A stretch of DNA of 10,758 bases from Clostridiales bacterium (GCA_019418525.1 DYBS01000061.1:1-10758), one strand, 5' to 3'. Positions 1-7,496 are shown, counted from the first letter of the stretch. A program made the numbers and translations. Notes: a model not told the origin generated them from the letters alone.

Positions 1-1
1 G

Positions 2-460
2 GTCAGCTCCTACCACTGCGGCTTCTCCCTGGAAAACAAGGCCAGCGGCCACAACGACTTCACCGCCACACCCAACGGCCTGCCCGGCATGGAGACCCGC
101 CTGGCCGCGCTGTACACCTACGGCGTGCGCACCGGGAAGATCGACCTCCCTCAGATGGTAGCACTGCTGTCTACCAATCCCGCCCGGGTCTTTGGCATGT
201 ATCCCCGTAAGGGCGACATCCGGCCCGGCAGCGACGCCGACCTAGTCCTCTTTGACCCGGAGGCCAGCGCCGTCATCTCCCCCGACGTTCTCCACAGCCC
301 GGTGGACTGGAACCCCTACGACGGCCAGAAGCTCTATGGCCGGGTGGACACCGTTCTTCTCCGGGGCGGCTATGTCATCCGGGACGGTGCGTGCTGCGCT
401 GCCCCCGGCGTGGGCCGGTTTGTGGAGCGCCGGGCTGAGGATATGGATTTGAATACTTAA
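2..460 (+). CDS. Dihydropyrimidinase/hydantoinase-family amidohydrolase, C-terminal part (5' end outside window)
   Basis: The frame is open from the window edge to a TAA stop, giving the last 152 residues of a cyclic-amide hydrolase (dihydropyrimidinase, D-hydantoinase, phenylhydantoinase HyuA group). These cytoplasmic metalloenzymes open dihydropyrimidine or hydantoin-type rings. The visible part starts with SSYHCGF, the family's usual (T/S)DHCPF segment, followed by GHNDFTATPNGLPGMETR, the typical substrate-binding block (DF..IPNG.PGvE.R). Further on are the TNPARVFGMYPRKGDIRPGSDADLVLFD stretch (positions about 173-255) and a short C-terminal beta-sandwich tail. The Asp expected before HC is Tyr (codon 11-13); in the family that Asp is an active-site metal ligand. 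The carbamate kinase follows 59 bases downstream, which suggests one operon for purine, pyrimidine or hydantoin breakdown. The bulk of the catalytic barrel lies outside the window, so the exact substrate cannot be called. Confidence 0.9.
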   Translation, partial: VSSYHCGFSLENKASGHNDFTATPNGLPGMETRLAALYTYGVRTGKIDLPQMVALLSTNPARVFGMYPRKGDIRPGSDADLVLFDPEASAVISPDVLHSPVDWNPYDGQKLYGRVDTVLLRGGYVIRDGACCAAPGVGRFVERRAEDMDLNT

Positions 461-519
461 GTGGGAACTCCGCTTCGGCCTGTGCGGCGGTGTTCCGGGA
501 AGGATCGAGTGATACCGAA

Positions 520-1467
520 ATGGCAAGGAAAAAGATCGTGATCGCCCTAGGGGGAAACGCCCTCCAGGAGAGCGGGATGCCGCCCACGGCGGAGATGGAG
601 CTGGAGATGGCCGAAAAGACGGCGGAGCACATCGCGGACATCATCGAGATGGGCTATGACGTCATCCTCTCCCACGGAAACGGCCCCCAGGTGGGCCGGG
701 TGATCCAGCAGAATGATTGCGCCGCGGCGGTGACCCCCGCCATGCCCTTTGATGTCTGCGGCGCCATGACCCAGGGGATGATCGGCTACCATTTACAGCA
801 GGGCCTGTCCCGGGTCTTTCAGCGCCGGAACCTGGACCGGACGGCGGTGACCCTCATCACCCAGGTGGTGGTGGACCCCCACGATCCCCGTTTCCAGCAT
901 CCCAGCAAACCCATCGGCCGCTTCTACACCCGGGAGGAGGCCGAGCAGATCCAGATGGACCACCCGGAGCAGACCTTTGTGGAGGACGCCGGGCGGGGCT
1001 GGCGGCGGGTGGTGGCCTCGCCGGAGCCCCGGGACATCGTGGAGCTCCAGGCCATCAAGCGCCTGATGCAGGCGGGCTTCGTCATCATCACCGTGGGCGG
1101 CGGCGGCATCCCGGTGGTGAGGAGCGACGCCGGACGCCTGGAGGGGGTCCCCGCTGTCATCGACAAGGATCTGGCCTCGGCTCTGCTGGCCGAGGAGCTG
1201 GACGCCGATCTGCTCCTCATCCTCACCGGGGTGGAACAGGTCTGCATCAACTTCAATCAGCCCGATCAGAGGAGCCTGGACCATCTCTCGGTGGACCACG
1301 CCCGGGCGTACATCGCCCAGGGGCAGTTTGCCCCCGGCTCCATGCTGCCCAAGGTGGAGGCGGCCGTCCACTTTACCGCCAGCAAGGCCGGTCGCAAGAC
1401 CATTATCACTTCCCTGAGCCAGGCTGCCGCGGCCTTGAGCGGTGCTGTGGGAACCGTGGTGTCCTGA
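520..1467 (+). CDS. arcC: Carbamate kinase
   Basis: Catalyses reversible phosphoryl transfer between carbamoyl phosphate and ADP, yielding ATP, ammonia and CO2; cytoplasmic, amino acid kinase fold. At 315 residues it matches the usual carbamate kinase length (about 310). Visible motifs: ALGGNAL (residues 9-15, nucleotide/phosphate loop), ILSHGNGPQVG (about 49-59), TVGGGGIPVV (191-200), VIDKDLASALLA (213-224) and FAPGSMLPKV (270-279), whose Lys278 matches the conserved late lysine. I chose the ATG at 520 (MARKKIVIALGG), which puts the beta-strand/glycine loop at the standard distance from the N terminus. An in-frame GTG at 490 would add ten unlike residues. The ribosome binding site is modest (AAGGA at 500-504, rather far upstream). 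It sits after a hydantoinase-type gene and before a terminator, so it is probably the energy-harvesting last step of a nitrogen-compound pathway (compare E. coli hyuA-yqeA) rather than the arginine deiminase pathway. It could equally be named yqeA-like. Confidence 0.95.
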   Translation: MARKKIVIALGGNALQESGMPPTAEMELEMAEKTAEHIADIIEMGYDVILSHGNGPQVGRVIQQNDCAAAVTPAMPFDVCGAMTQGMIGYHLQQGLSRVFQRRNLDRTAVTLITQVVVDPHDPRFQHPSKPIGRFYTREEAEQIQMDHPEQTFVEDAGRGWRRVVASPEPRDIVELQAIKRLMQAGFVIITVGGGGIPVVRSDAGRLEGVPAVIDKDLASALLAEELDADLLLILTGVEQVCINFNQPDQRSLDHLSVDHARAYIAQGQFAPGSMLPKVEAAVHFTASKAGRKTIITSLSQAAAALSGAVGTVVS

Positions 1468-1482
1468 TGTAATCCGATAGAT

Positions 1483-1532
1483 AGCCCTTTGGACGGTGTA
1501 AATTCTTTTCCACCGCTCAAAGGGCTTTTTTT
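1483..1532 (+). terminator. Intrinsic terminator after carbamate kinase
   Basis: A perfect 9-bp outer stem, AGCCCTTTG (1483-1491) with CAAAGGGCT (1518-1526), continues through a short imperfect stretch into GGTG/CACC (1495-1498 with 1511-1514). The loop is 12 bases and a run of seven T follows at 1526-1532. It starts 15 bases after the carbamate kinase stop and marks the end of the nitrogen-catabolism operon. Confidence 0.93.
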
Positions 1533-2158
1533 CATCTTCATGTGGTTTTCAGGTTCCTGGGATTAATGAAGTGTGGGCAAGTGGAGGCGCACAGAGGGAG
1601 TATGCGGTAATGGAAATCTAGGACTGGTCTATCTCGAGCCGGGCCACAATATGCCTTAACCGCATCATAAAAGGCCGCAGGCGGTGAGAAAATTTACCCT
1701 CGCTTGTCTGCACTTCTGTCATTGAGCTGTATGTTCTACACCCTGCCATCGAGACGGGCCAGAACAGTGACGATCATAGCCCGGTTCATGGACGCCATAG
1801 AAAACAAGAAGCAAATGCTGGAACAGCAGTAGGCAGCAGAGCCCTTTAGAAGAGAAACAAGATCCTTCCAGGTTCTGACATCAGCACCCATTAAGTGGGG
1901 TCTCGTGGCCTGGCCACCTATGTGGTGAACAATGCGTACTTTGTATTATTTGCCGTCAGTTTGATCTTTTTCATTTTTGACAGCACCTTGAATAAAATCC
2001 TTATGATTGGACATGGTGATTAGGTGGTCTTAATGGAGATCACCGCAGGCTAGGATCAGTCCGATTCCATTCAGACTGCCCGGCATATAAAGAATCAAAG
2101 TAGTATGATGTGGCCATATCAAAGGTGGTCAAGATTTTCAGATTATCCCCATTTCTCT
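1533..2158. other. Gene-poor, apparently decayed intergenic stretch
   Basis: No intact gene is visible on either strand, and the stretch is less GC-rich than the genes on both sides. Short protein-like fragments appear on the minus strand. One reads LYMPGSLNGIGLILACGDLH (about 2092-2033), meets a TAA at 2030-2032, and continues in the same frame as DHLITMSNHKDFIQGAV. Another reads MNRAMIVTVLARLDGRV (about 1789-1739), ends at a stop, and after two stops the same frame shows AFYDAVKAY. The second fragment resembles the core of an S-layer homology repeat, but this is weak. On the plus strand about 1731-1832 is open and ends IENKKQMLEQQ then TAG, without a start or ribosome binding site. I recognise no RNA gene, transposase or repeat array. 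The best reading is gene remnants. Confidence 0.5.
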
Positions 2159-2422
2159 TTATGAAACAGGATCCTCACCTTCCAGGTCCACAGAGGCCTT
2201 GCTGGTCTTGCTGAGCTGATCATATTCCGGAATGGAACCCATGATATTTTCTGCCAGCCAGTTCATACAGATGATCTGCTCCGGGGGCAGATTCCGGGGA
2301 GGTATAGGCGCGGAACTCCCCCACTGAGCCCGCCGCTGGGCCTCTTTATAGTATAAGTTTGACACGACTGATTTCCGTTTGTCCCTGATTTCGGGCAGAA
2401 ACCGTGTGCCTCTCCACAGCAT
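2159..2422 (-). pseudogene. Possible gene remnant, 87-residue open frame of unknown function
   Basis: An 87-residue frame that I do not recognise. It is soluble and charged, with no membrane segment or signal peptide, and the protein-like part runs from LPEIRDKRK to SVDLEGEDPVS. Its first ATG directly follows an in-frame TAG (2423-2425) and has no ribosome binding site. The upstream DNA is already the promoter region of the divergent AraC gene, so independent expression looks unlikely. Further minus-strand fragments broken by stops lie just downstream, which fits an eroded older locus. It could instead be a chance frame. I rate it as a remnant with low certainty. Confidence 0.25.
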
Positions 2423-2425
2423 CTA

Positions 2426-2434
2426 TGTTATACT
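2426..2434 (+). promoter_or_regulatory. Extended -10 promoter for the AraC gene at 2473
   Basis: TGTTATACT is an extended -10 (TGn followed by TATACT at 2429-2434). The matching -35 position (around 2406-2411) is poor, which is common for extended -10 promoters. Transcription would start near 2441, giving a leader of about 30 bases before the ATG. I see no clear operator. Confidence 0.6.
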
Positions 2435-2472
2435 AAAGACAGATATTTTGACATGGTCAGGAGGGAAGCCTA

Positions 2473-3342
2473 ATGGGAGACTTCTCCTTTTCCATCTTTC
2501 CCAACGAAAACTTTCTGGACCTGCGGATCTACCAGTACGGCTATGAGCAGTGCGCACCGCTACACTCCTTCGGCCCCTTCATTCGCAATCACTATTTGTT
2601 CCACTATGTGATTTCCGGACAGGGTGCACTGGACGCCACTGCGGAGGACGGGGTGACCACCCGCCGGTATGAGATCCAGGCCGGACAGGGCTTCTTGATC
2701 TGTCCCGGCCTGATCAACACCTATCGTGCCGATGAGACGCATCCATGGAAGTATGTCTGGATCGAATTTGACGGCTTGCGGGCTTCGGAGTCCCTGCGCT
2801 ACGCTGGCCTGACCGCTGCCCAGCCTATTTACCGAGCGGATGACGAGGCCCAGAGCAACCGAGTCCGGGACCTGATGCTCTATATCGCAGACCACTCCGA
2901 GGCCCCCGCCATCCACCTGATCGGATATCTGTATCTGTTTGTGGACGCGCTGATGCAGTCCTCCGCCACCCGGGTGAGCGCCCAGGAGAACCAGCTGAAG
3001 GACTTCTATATCCAGGAGGCGGTCAACTACATTGAGCAGAATTATCAGCGGAACCTGACGGTGGAGGAGGTGGCCGACGCCTGCCGCCTCAACCGCAGCT
3101 ATTTTAGCAAGCTGTTCAAGGACAACGTGGGCTGTCCGCCCCAGGAATTTTTAATCCGGGTGCGGCTGGCCAAGGCCATGGAGCTGATGTGCAGCAGCAA
3201 TGCGGCCATCGGAGAGATTGCCGTCCGGTGCGGATATTCCAACCAGTTCCACTTTTCCCGGGCCTTCAAGAAGCACTACGGTATCCCGCCCCAGAAATGG
3301 CGGGCCCAGAACCGAAAGCATCACGCCGAAAAAGAACCATAA
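2473..3342 (+). CDS. AraC-family transcriptional regulator, probable activator of alpha-galactoside use
   Basis: 289-residue cytoplasmic DNA-binding regulator with the standard two-part AraC layout. Residues 1 to about 160 form an effector-binding cupin-like region (including HYVISGQGALD and a QAGQGFLICPG segment typical of sugar-sensing AraC N-termini). Residues about 180-280 form the tandem helix-turn-helix domain: first HTH LTVEEVADACRLNRSYFSKLF (195-215), second HTH IGEIAVRCGYSNQFHFSRAF (246-265), followed by the signature K..GIPPQKWR. The ATG at 2473 is fixed by a perfect AGGAGG at 2459-2464, eight bases upstream. It converges on the alpha-galactosidase gene and ends 45 bases from that gene's stop. 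Such pairs (MsmR/RafR-type regulator with alpha-galactosidase) are usual in Firmicutes, so control of the galactosidase and perhaps the transporter is likely. The actual inducer is not shown by the sequence. Confidence 0.93.
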   Translation: MGDFSFSIFPNENFLDLRIYQYGYEQCAPLHSFGPFIRNHYLFHYVISGQGALDATAEDGVTTRRYEIQAGQGFLICPGLINTYRADETHPWKYVWIEFDGLRASESLRYAGLTAAQPIYRADDEAQSNRVRDLMLYIADHSEAPAIHLIGYLYLFVDALMQSSATRVSAQENQLKDFYIQEAVNYIEQNYQRNLTVEEVADACRLNRSYFSKLFKDNVGCPPQEFLIRVRLAKAMELMCSSNAAIGEIAVRCGYSNQFHFSRAFKKHYGIPPQKWRAQNRKHHAEKEP

Positions 3343-3350
3343 TCAAAACA

Positions 3351-3385
3351 AAGAGCTGGCCGCGCAATCAGCGGCCAGCTCTTTT
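3351..3385. terminator. Bidirectional intrinsic terminator between convergent genes
   Basis: A perfect 13-bp stem, AAGAGCTGGCCGC (3351-3363) with GCGGCCAGCTCTT (3371-3383), closes a 7-base loop. On the plus strand a CTTTT run follows. On the minus strand the stem is followed by TGTTTTGATT, also T-rich. It starts 8 bases after the AraC stop and its other end lies 2 bases from the alpha-galactosidase stop, so it can serve both transcripts. Confidence 0.92.
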
Positions 3386-3387
3386 GC

Positions 3388-5574
3388 TCATTCTGCTTTC
3401 AGCCAGAGACGGAGGCAGTGGTACTCATTCAGCATGGGAAGGGGGTAACCGGCCTGCATCAGTACATCGCCGGGCCAGGGAGTATCGTCGCTGGTCAGGC
3501 GGTACTGGAGGGCAGGGTCCAGGCCCTGCAGCTTCACCAGACGGAAGGGAGGGCCCGCATGGGTCTGTCCGGCCACCACGCACAGCAGCGCCGTGCGGCG
3601 GTCGGGGGACACGTGGAGCCAGGCGGTGGGCGCCCCGTCGGGAGAGGGGGCGGTCAGCCGGTAGTAATCTCCGGTCTGGATCAGATCATAGCTCTCCTTG
3701 TAGGCCGCAATCTGCTGGACCACCAGGGCCTTCTCCTCGTCAGACAGGGAGCCCAGCACCATCTCATAGCCAAAGGTGCCCGACAGCGCCACGGTGCCCC
3801 GGGTCTCCAGCGGGGTGCTCCGGCCGGTCTGCTCGTTGGGCACGGCGGAGACGTGGGCGCCCATGGTGGAGGGGGGATAGGCAAAGGAGGTGCCATACTG
3901 GATGGTGAGCCGGTCGATGGCGTCGGTGTTGTCGCTGCACCAGATCTGGGGTGTATAGTACAGCATGCCCATGTCAAACCGGCCGCCACCGCCGGAGCAA
4001 CCCTCGATCAGGGTGTTGGGATTGGCCTGCCGCACCCGCTCCAGCAGGTCGTAAACTCCCAGCACGTAGCGGTGGTAGACCTCGCCCTGCCGGTCGGCGG
4101 GCAGGGAGGCGGACCAGGCCTCGGTAAGGACCCGGTTCATGTCCCATTTCAGATAGGCAATATTGGCCGAGTCCATCAGCTTTTGAAGGGCGTGGAAGAT
4201 GTAGTCCCGTACCTCCTCCCGGGTGTAGTCCAGCACCAGCTGGCAGCGGCCCCGGGTACAGGGGCGGCCGGTGGGATTGAGCACCCAGTCGGGGTGTTCC
4301 TGATAGAGGCAGCTGTTCTCGCTGATCATCTCCGGCTCGATCCAAAGACCGAACTCCATGCCCAGCTCGTTGATCTCTCTGGACAGGGCGCCCAGGCCGC
4401 CGGGGAGCTTTTCCTCATTGGGCCACCAGTCGCCCAGGCTGCTGGTGTCGCTATCCCGATGGCCGAACCAGCCGTCATCCAACACGAAGAGCTCCGTACC
4501 CAGCTCGGCGGATTCCTTGGCCAGCTGGAGCAGCCGCTGGTGATCGTAATCGAAGTAAAAGGCCTCCCAGCTGTTGACCAGTACGGGCTTGCGGCGGTTG
4601 GCCCACACATCCCGCAGCAGGTGGGCCCGGATGGCCCGGTGGAACTGGCGGCTCATCGGACCAAAGCCGTTGGGAGAGCAGACCAGCGCGGCCTCGGGCG
4701 CGGTGAAGGCCTGACCGGGCTCCAGCTTCCAGCAGAAGTGGAAGGGGTGGATCCCCATGGTGAGACGGGCGTCCTCAAACTGGCAGCGCTCCACAGCGGC
4801 CTCAAAGTTACCGCTGTACAGCAGAGCAGCTCCGTAGCAGGTGCCGTGCTCCTCGTCGGCGCCGGGCTGGCACAGCATCACAAAGGGGTTGTGCTGGTGG
4901 CTGGAGATGCCGCGGACGCTGCCCACGGATTGGACGCCGGGGCGCAGGTGGGCCCGGTTGGGCTTGCGCTCCTTCACATGTCCGCCGTCAAAGGTGATGA
5001 AGTCCAGGTCGGCGCTGGGAAAGTCCAGGCACAGAGAGGCAACCCGGCGCAGCTTCACCGGCGTATCGCCGCAGTTTACGATCCGCACCGCCCGGGTGAT
5101 CAGGTCATAGGCCTCAAACACGCCGTACAAGAGCTCCACCCGGACCTGGGCGGCAGTGTCCTCCAGCGTGATGACCAGGGTGTCCGCGTCGTCGGCGGAG
5201 CCAAAGAAGGCGGGCAGGTTTTCCAGGGTATATTTCCCGCTCTGCTGCCGTGCGTCCACGTAGCGGAGGTCGGCCACGCAGCTGCCGTCGGGCAGCTCCA
5301 GCTCCAGGGAGGGCAGGCGGAAGTCGCCGGCCCCCGAGCCGGAGTACTCCTGAGGCAGGGTGTCCAGGGAGTAAGTGCGGTTTTCCCCCACCTCGTTGGG
5401 GTTGGGAGAGAAGCCGCGGTCGGCAAACCGGATCAGCCGGGAGAGATCGCCGCCCTGGATTCTGGGGCCGTAGTAGGTGTGGAGCAGGACCCCATTCTGG
5501 TCCGCTTTAAACTGATAGGTGGTATTGCGGGTCTGAAGGGTAAAGAGCCGCTCTTTTTTATCTTGGATGATCAT
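3388..5574 (-). CDS. Alpha-galactosidase, glycoside hydrolase family 36
   Basis: Hydrolyses terminal alpha-1,6-linked galactose from melibiose, raffinose or stachyose; cytoplasmic (no signal peptide). The 728 residues match the long bacterial GH36 enzymes (about 730). Order: N-terminal beta-sandwich (about 1-330), then the (beta/alpha)8 barrel with WEAFYFDYD, ELFVLDDGWFG, GDWWPNEEKLPGGL and FGLWIEPEMIS, then YLKWDMNR with nucleophile Asp478, and CSGGGGRFDMG followed by WCSDNTDA with acid/base Asp548, then a C-terminal beta domain. These positions equal the Asp478/Asp548 numbering I recall for Geobacillus stearothermophilus AgaA/AgaB. I chose the ATG at 5574 (MIIQDKKERLF) because GAGGAG lies six bases upstream; an upstream TTG at 5601 would include the ribosome binding site in the coding region. 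It has its own promoter and terminator, and sits beside a sugar transporter and a convergent AraC gene. Likely role: cleavage of the imported alpha-galactoside. Confidence 0.96.
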   Translation of the reverse strand: MIIQDKKERLFTLQTRNTTYQFKADQNGVLLHTYYGPRIQGGDLSRLIRFADRGFSPNPNEVGENRTYSLDTLPQEYSGSGAGDFRLPSLELELPDGSCVADLRYVDARQQSGKYTLENLPAFFGSADDADTLVITLEDTAAQVRVELLYGVFEAYDLITRAVRIVNCGDTPVKLRRVASLCLDFPSADLDFITFDGGHVKERKPNRAHLRPGVQSVGSVRGISSHQHNPFVMLCQPGADEEHGTCYGAALLYSGNFEAAVERCQFEDARLTMGIHPFHFCWKLEPGQAFTAPEAALVCSPNGFGPMSRQFHRAIRAHLLRDVWANRRKPVLVNSWEAFYFDYDHQRLLQLAKESAELGTELFVLDDGWFGHRDSDTSSLGDWWPNEEKLPGGLGALSREINELGMEFGLWIEPEMISENSCLYQEHPDWVLNPTGRPCTRGRCQLVLDYTREEVRDYIFHALQKLMDSANIAYLKWDMNRVLTEAWSASLPADRQGEVYHRYVLGVYDLLERVRQANPNTLIEGCSGGGGRFDMGMLYYTPQIWCSDNTDAIDRLTIQYGTSFAYPPSTMGAHVSAVPNEQTGRSTPLETRGTVALSGTFGYEMVLGSLSDEEKALVVQQIAAYKESYDLIQTGDYYRLTAPSPDGAPTAWLHVSPDRRTALLCVVAGQTHAGPPFRLVKLQGLDPALQYRLTSDDTPWPGDVLMQAGYPLPMLNEYHCLRLWLKAE

Positions 5575-5619
5575 AAAAGACTCCTCGCAAAGAAAGATCA
5601 AAATGGAATTTGCCAGGCT

Positions 5620-5648
5620 ATTCTAAGCGATATTCCGGCGAGATTCAA
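5620..5648 (-). promoter_or_regulatory. Sigma-A-type promoter of the alpha-galactosidase gene
   Basis: On the minus strand, TTGAAT (5648-5643) is separated by exactly 17 bases from TAGAAT (5625-5620). Transcription would start near 5612, giving a leader of about 38 bases before the ATG at 5574, with GAGGAG at the right distance. The promoter lies between the transporter operon's terminator and the gene, so the galactosidase can be expressed independently. Confidence 0.7.
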
Positions 5649-5670
5649 TAGGATATGAGAAATTGATACA

Positions 5671-5726
5671 GAAAAATGCGACAGCCTCGGCGGGTCGGTG
5701 GGGGTTGGCTGCCGAGGCTGTCGCAT
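5671..5726 (-). terminator. Intrinsic terminator of the sugar transporter operon
   Basis: The two 16-base arms, ATGCGACAGCCTCGGC (5676-5691) and GCCGAGGCTGTCGCAT (5711-5726), are perfectly complementary around a 19-base interior. On the minus strand the stem runs into TTTTTC (5676-5671). It begins 18 bases past the stop of the last permease gene and should insulate the alpha-galactosidase promoter from transporter transcription. Confidence 0.93.
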
Positions 5727-5744
5727 GGGTGCTCAGGAGGCAGA

Positions 5745-6584
5745 TTATTTGCCGCCGGTGTTGGCGATGCCCTCGATGAACTGGCGCTGGAAAATCATGT
5801 AGAGGATCACCATGGGCAGCATGGCCAGGAGGCTCCCTGCCATCAGGACGGGGAAGTTGGTGGAGAACTGACCGCGCAGAGTGGCAAGTCCGGAGGACAG
5901 GGTCATCATCTTCAGGTCGGAGTTGACTACCAGGGGCCACATCAGGTCGCCGTAGGCGAACACAGCGGTGAAGATAGTCAGAGCGGCTACCGAGGTTCCG
6001 GTGAGGGGGAACATAACCTTGACAAAGGTCTCAAACTGATTGCACCCATCCAGGCAGGCAGCCTCGGCAATCTCATTGGGAATGCCCATGTAGGTCTGCC
6101 GCAGGAAGAAGGTGCCGAAGGCAGAGACGATGCCCGGGAACACCAGGGCGAAAATGGTGTTGGCCATGCCCATCTTGGCCACCATCTGGTACTGGGGCAG
6201 AATAAAGATCTGAGAGGGCAGGGACATCTGCACCAGGATAAGACCAAAGAGGATGTTTTTGCCCCGGAAGTTCAATTTGGCGAAGGCATAGCCGGCCATG
6301 GAGCTGAACACGACCGCGCAGATCACCCGGAACAGGACCATCAGGGCGGTATTTACGTACATGTTGACGAAGGGCAGAGAAGCCACCGCGTCCACGAAGT
6401 TGTCCAGATTCCAGTGGGAGGGGAAGATCACAGGCGGGATCTGCATGCTCTCCGTCTGGGTCTTGAAGCTGGTCAGGATCATCCACACGAAGGGGAAGAT
6501 CATAATAACGGCGCCCAGGATGAGGAAGATGTAGATAAGGATGGTGGTCAGCCGTTTTGCATTGCGCGCAGAACTCAATTTCAT
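5745..6584 (-). CDS. Sugar ABC transporter permease, MalG/MsmG type (CUT1)
   Basis: 279-residue inner-membrane subunit of a carbohydrate uptake ABC transporter. Six membrane segments fit the hydrophobic stretches at about 15-37, 78-100, 112-132, 142-162, 198-220 and 247-265. The cytoplasmic EAA loop that docks the ATPase reads EIAEAACLDGCNQF (171-184), with the conserved EAA...G at 174-180. The N terminus with FPFVWMILTSFKT (about 30-42) is typical for MalG-like subunits. The ATG at 6584 follows GGAGG at good spacing, and the upstream permease stop is only 15 bases away, so the two are co-transcribed and probably form the heterodimeric channel. It is the last gene of the operon before a strong terminator. 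Substrate is inferred as an alpha-galactoside from the neighbouring alpha-galactosidase; related families carry many other sugars. Confidence 0.94.
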   Translation of the reverse strand: MKLSSARNAKRLTTILIYIFLILGAVIMIFPFVWMILTSFKTQTESMQIPPVIFPSHWNLDNFVDAVASLPFVNMYVNTALMVLFRVICAVVFSSMAGYAFAKLNFRGKNILFGLILVQMSLPSQIFILPQYQMVAKMGMANTIFALVFPGIVSAFGTFFLRQTYMGIPNEIAEAACLDGCNQFETFVKVMFPLTGTSVAALTIFTAVFAYGDLMWPLVVNSDLKMMTLSSGLATLRGQFSTNFPVLMAGSLLAMLPMVILYMIFQRQFIEGIANTGGK

Positions 6585-6599
6585 TGCTGTTCTCCTCCC

Positions 6600-7496
6600 T
6601 TATACATCGTAATTGACCCACTTCTTCTGGCCAAGGAACTGGATGACGGTGATGATGCCAATCAGGACCACGGTCCACACCACGATGGCGGCACCGTAGC
6701 CGCGGCTGCCGGCCACGAAAGTCTCCCGGTAGAAGAGGTACATCAGGCTCTGCACGCTGGTCAGGGCTGGGTTGGTATCCTCCACCATCATGTAGATCAG
6801 ATCGTAGACCTTGATGGAGGACATCAGGCGCATGATCATGACCACGAACAGGGTGGGGGAGACCATGGGCAGAGTGATCTGGAAGAACTGGTTGATCTTG
6901 CTGGTGCCGTCGATCTCGGCGGCCTCATAGTAGGTCTTGGAGATGTTCTGCAGACCGGCCAGCAGCAGCACCGCGTCATAGCCGATATTGCTCCAGATGG
7001 CCACGATGGCGCAGGCGATCATCACGAAACGGGAGTCGGTGATCCAGTTGATGTGGGTGCCCAGCAGCTGATTGAGGATACCGTAATCACTGTTGAAGAT
7101 CCAGCGCCACACCATGGTGACGGCGGCGGGGGCACAGACCATGGGCAGGAAGAAGATGGTGCGGAACAGCCCCTTGCCCCGGATCTTGGCGTTGAGCATC
7201 ATAGCCACCAGCAGGGACAGAAACAGTCCCAGGGGAACCGTGAGAATGCAGAACAGGATGGTGTTCCAGGTGGCCCGCCATACCTCCGGGCTCTGGAACA
7301 TCTCCACATAGTTGGCCAGGCCGATAAACTTGTAGTGTCCGAAGCCCAGGTGCTCACAGAAACTGGTGTAAATGGTCTGGACGAACGGCCAAAGATTCAG
7401 GATCACCAGACCGATGATGGTGGGGGCGATCATCAGATAGCCCCAGTGCTCTTCCCGCCGTGCGGCGGCAGAGAGTTTCCTTGCTCTTTTTTCCAT
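6600..7496 (-). CDS. Sugar ABC transporter permease, MalF/UgpA type (CUT1)
   Basis: 298-residue inner-membrane partner of the MalG-type subunit. A basic, alanine-rich cytoplasmic start (MEKRARKLSAAARREEHWG) leads into a first membrane helix (about 19-42) containing LMIAPTIIGLVILNLWPF. The segment up to FIGLANYVEMF (57-67) is classic for this group. Further helices lie at about 78-100, 113-133, 158-180, 210-230 and 268-288. The ATPase-docking EAA loop is EAAEIDGTSKINQFFQITLP (191-210). The ATG at 7496 is preceded by AGGAGGGG, and the lipoprotein gene stops 15 bases upstream. The gene order binding protein, MalF type, MalG type is the usual CUT1 layout. Function as a transporter permease is certain by family; the sugar is inferred from context. 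Confidence 0.95.
   Translation of the reverse strand: MEKRARKLSAAARREEHWGYLMIAPTIIGLVILNLWPFVQTIYTSFCEHLGFGHYKFIGLANYVEMFQSPEVWRATWNTILFCILTVPLGLFLSLLVAMMLNAKIRGKGLFRTIFFLPMVCAPAAVTMVWRWIFNSDYGILNQLLGTHINWITDSRFVMIACAIVAIWSNIGYDAVLLLAGLQNISKTYYEAAEIDGTSKINQFFQITLPMVSPTLFVVMIMRLMSSIKVYDLIYMMVEDTNPALTSVQSLMYLFYRETFVAGSRGYGAAIVVWTVVLIGIITVIQFLGQKKWVNYDV

Noticed and set aside
490..519. Upstream GTG start for carbamate kinase
   Set aside because: The ten extra residues (MFREGSSDTE) have no counterpart in the family, and the ATG at 520 gives the normal N terminus.
1977..2007. TTGACA with TATGAT as a plus-strand promoter
   Set aside because: The spacing is 19 bases and no gene starts downstream; chance match in AT-richer DNA.
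5575..5601. Upstream TTG start for alpha-galactosidase
   Set aside because: The extra codons cover the GAGGAG ribosome site that serves the ATG at 5574, and the shorter form places the catalytic residues at the family's usual numbers 478 and 548.
3418..5658. 746-residue open frame on the plus strand opposite the alpha-galactosidase
   Set aside because: It is the antisense reading of a GC-rich gene. The minus-strand reading has complete GH36 motifs and both catalytic Asp residues; the plus reading has His/Gly/Val-rich low-complexity sequence.
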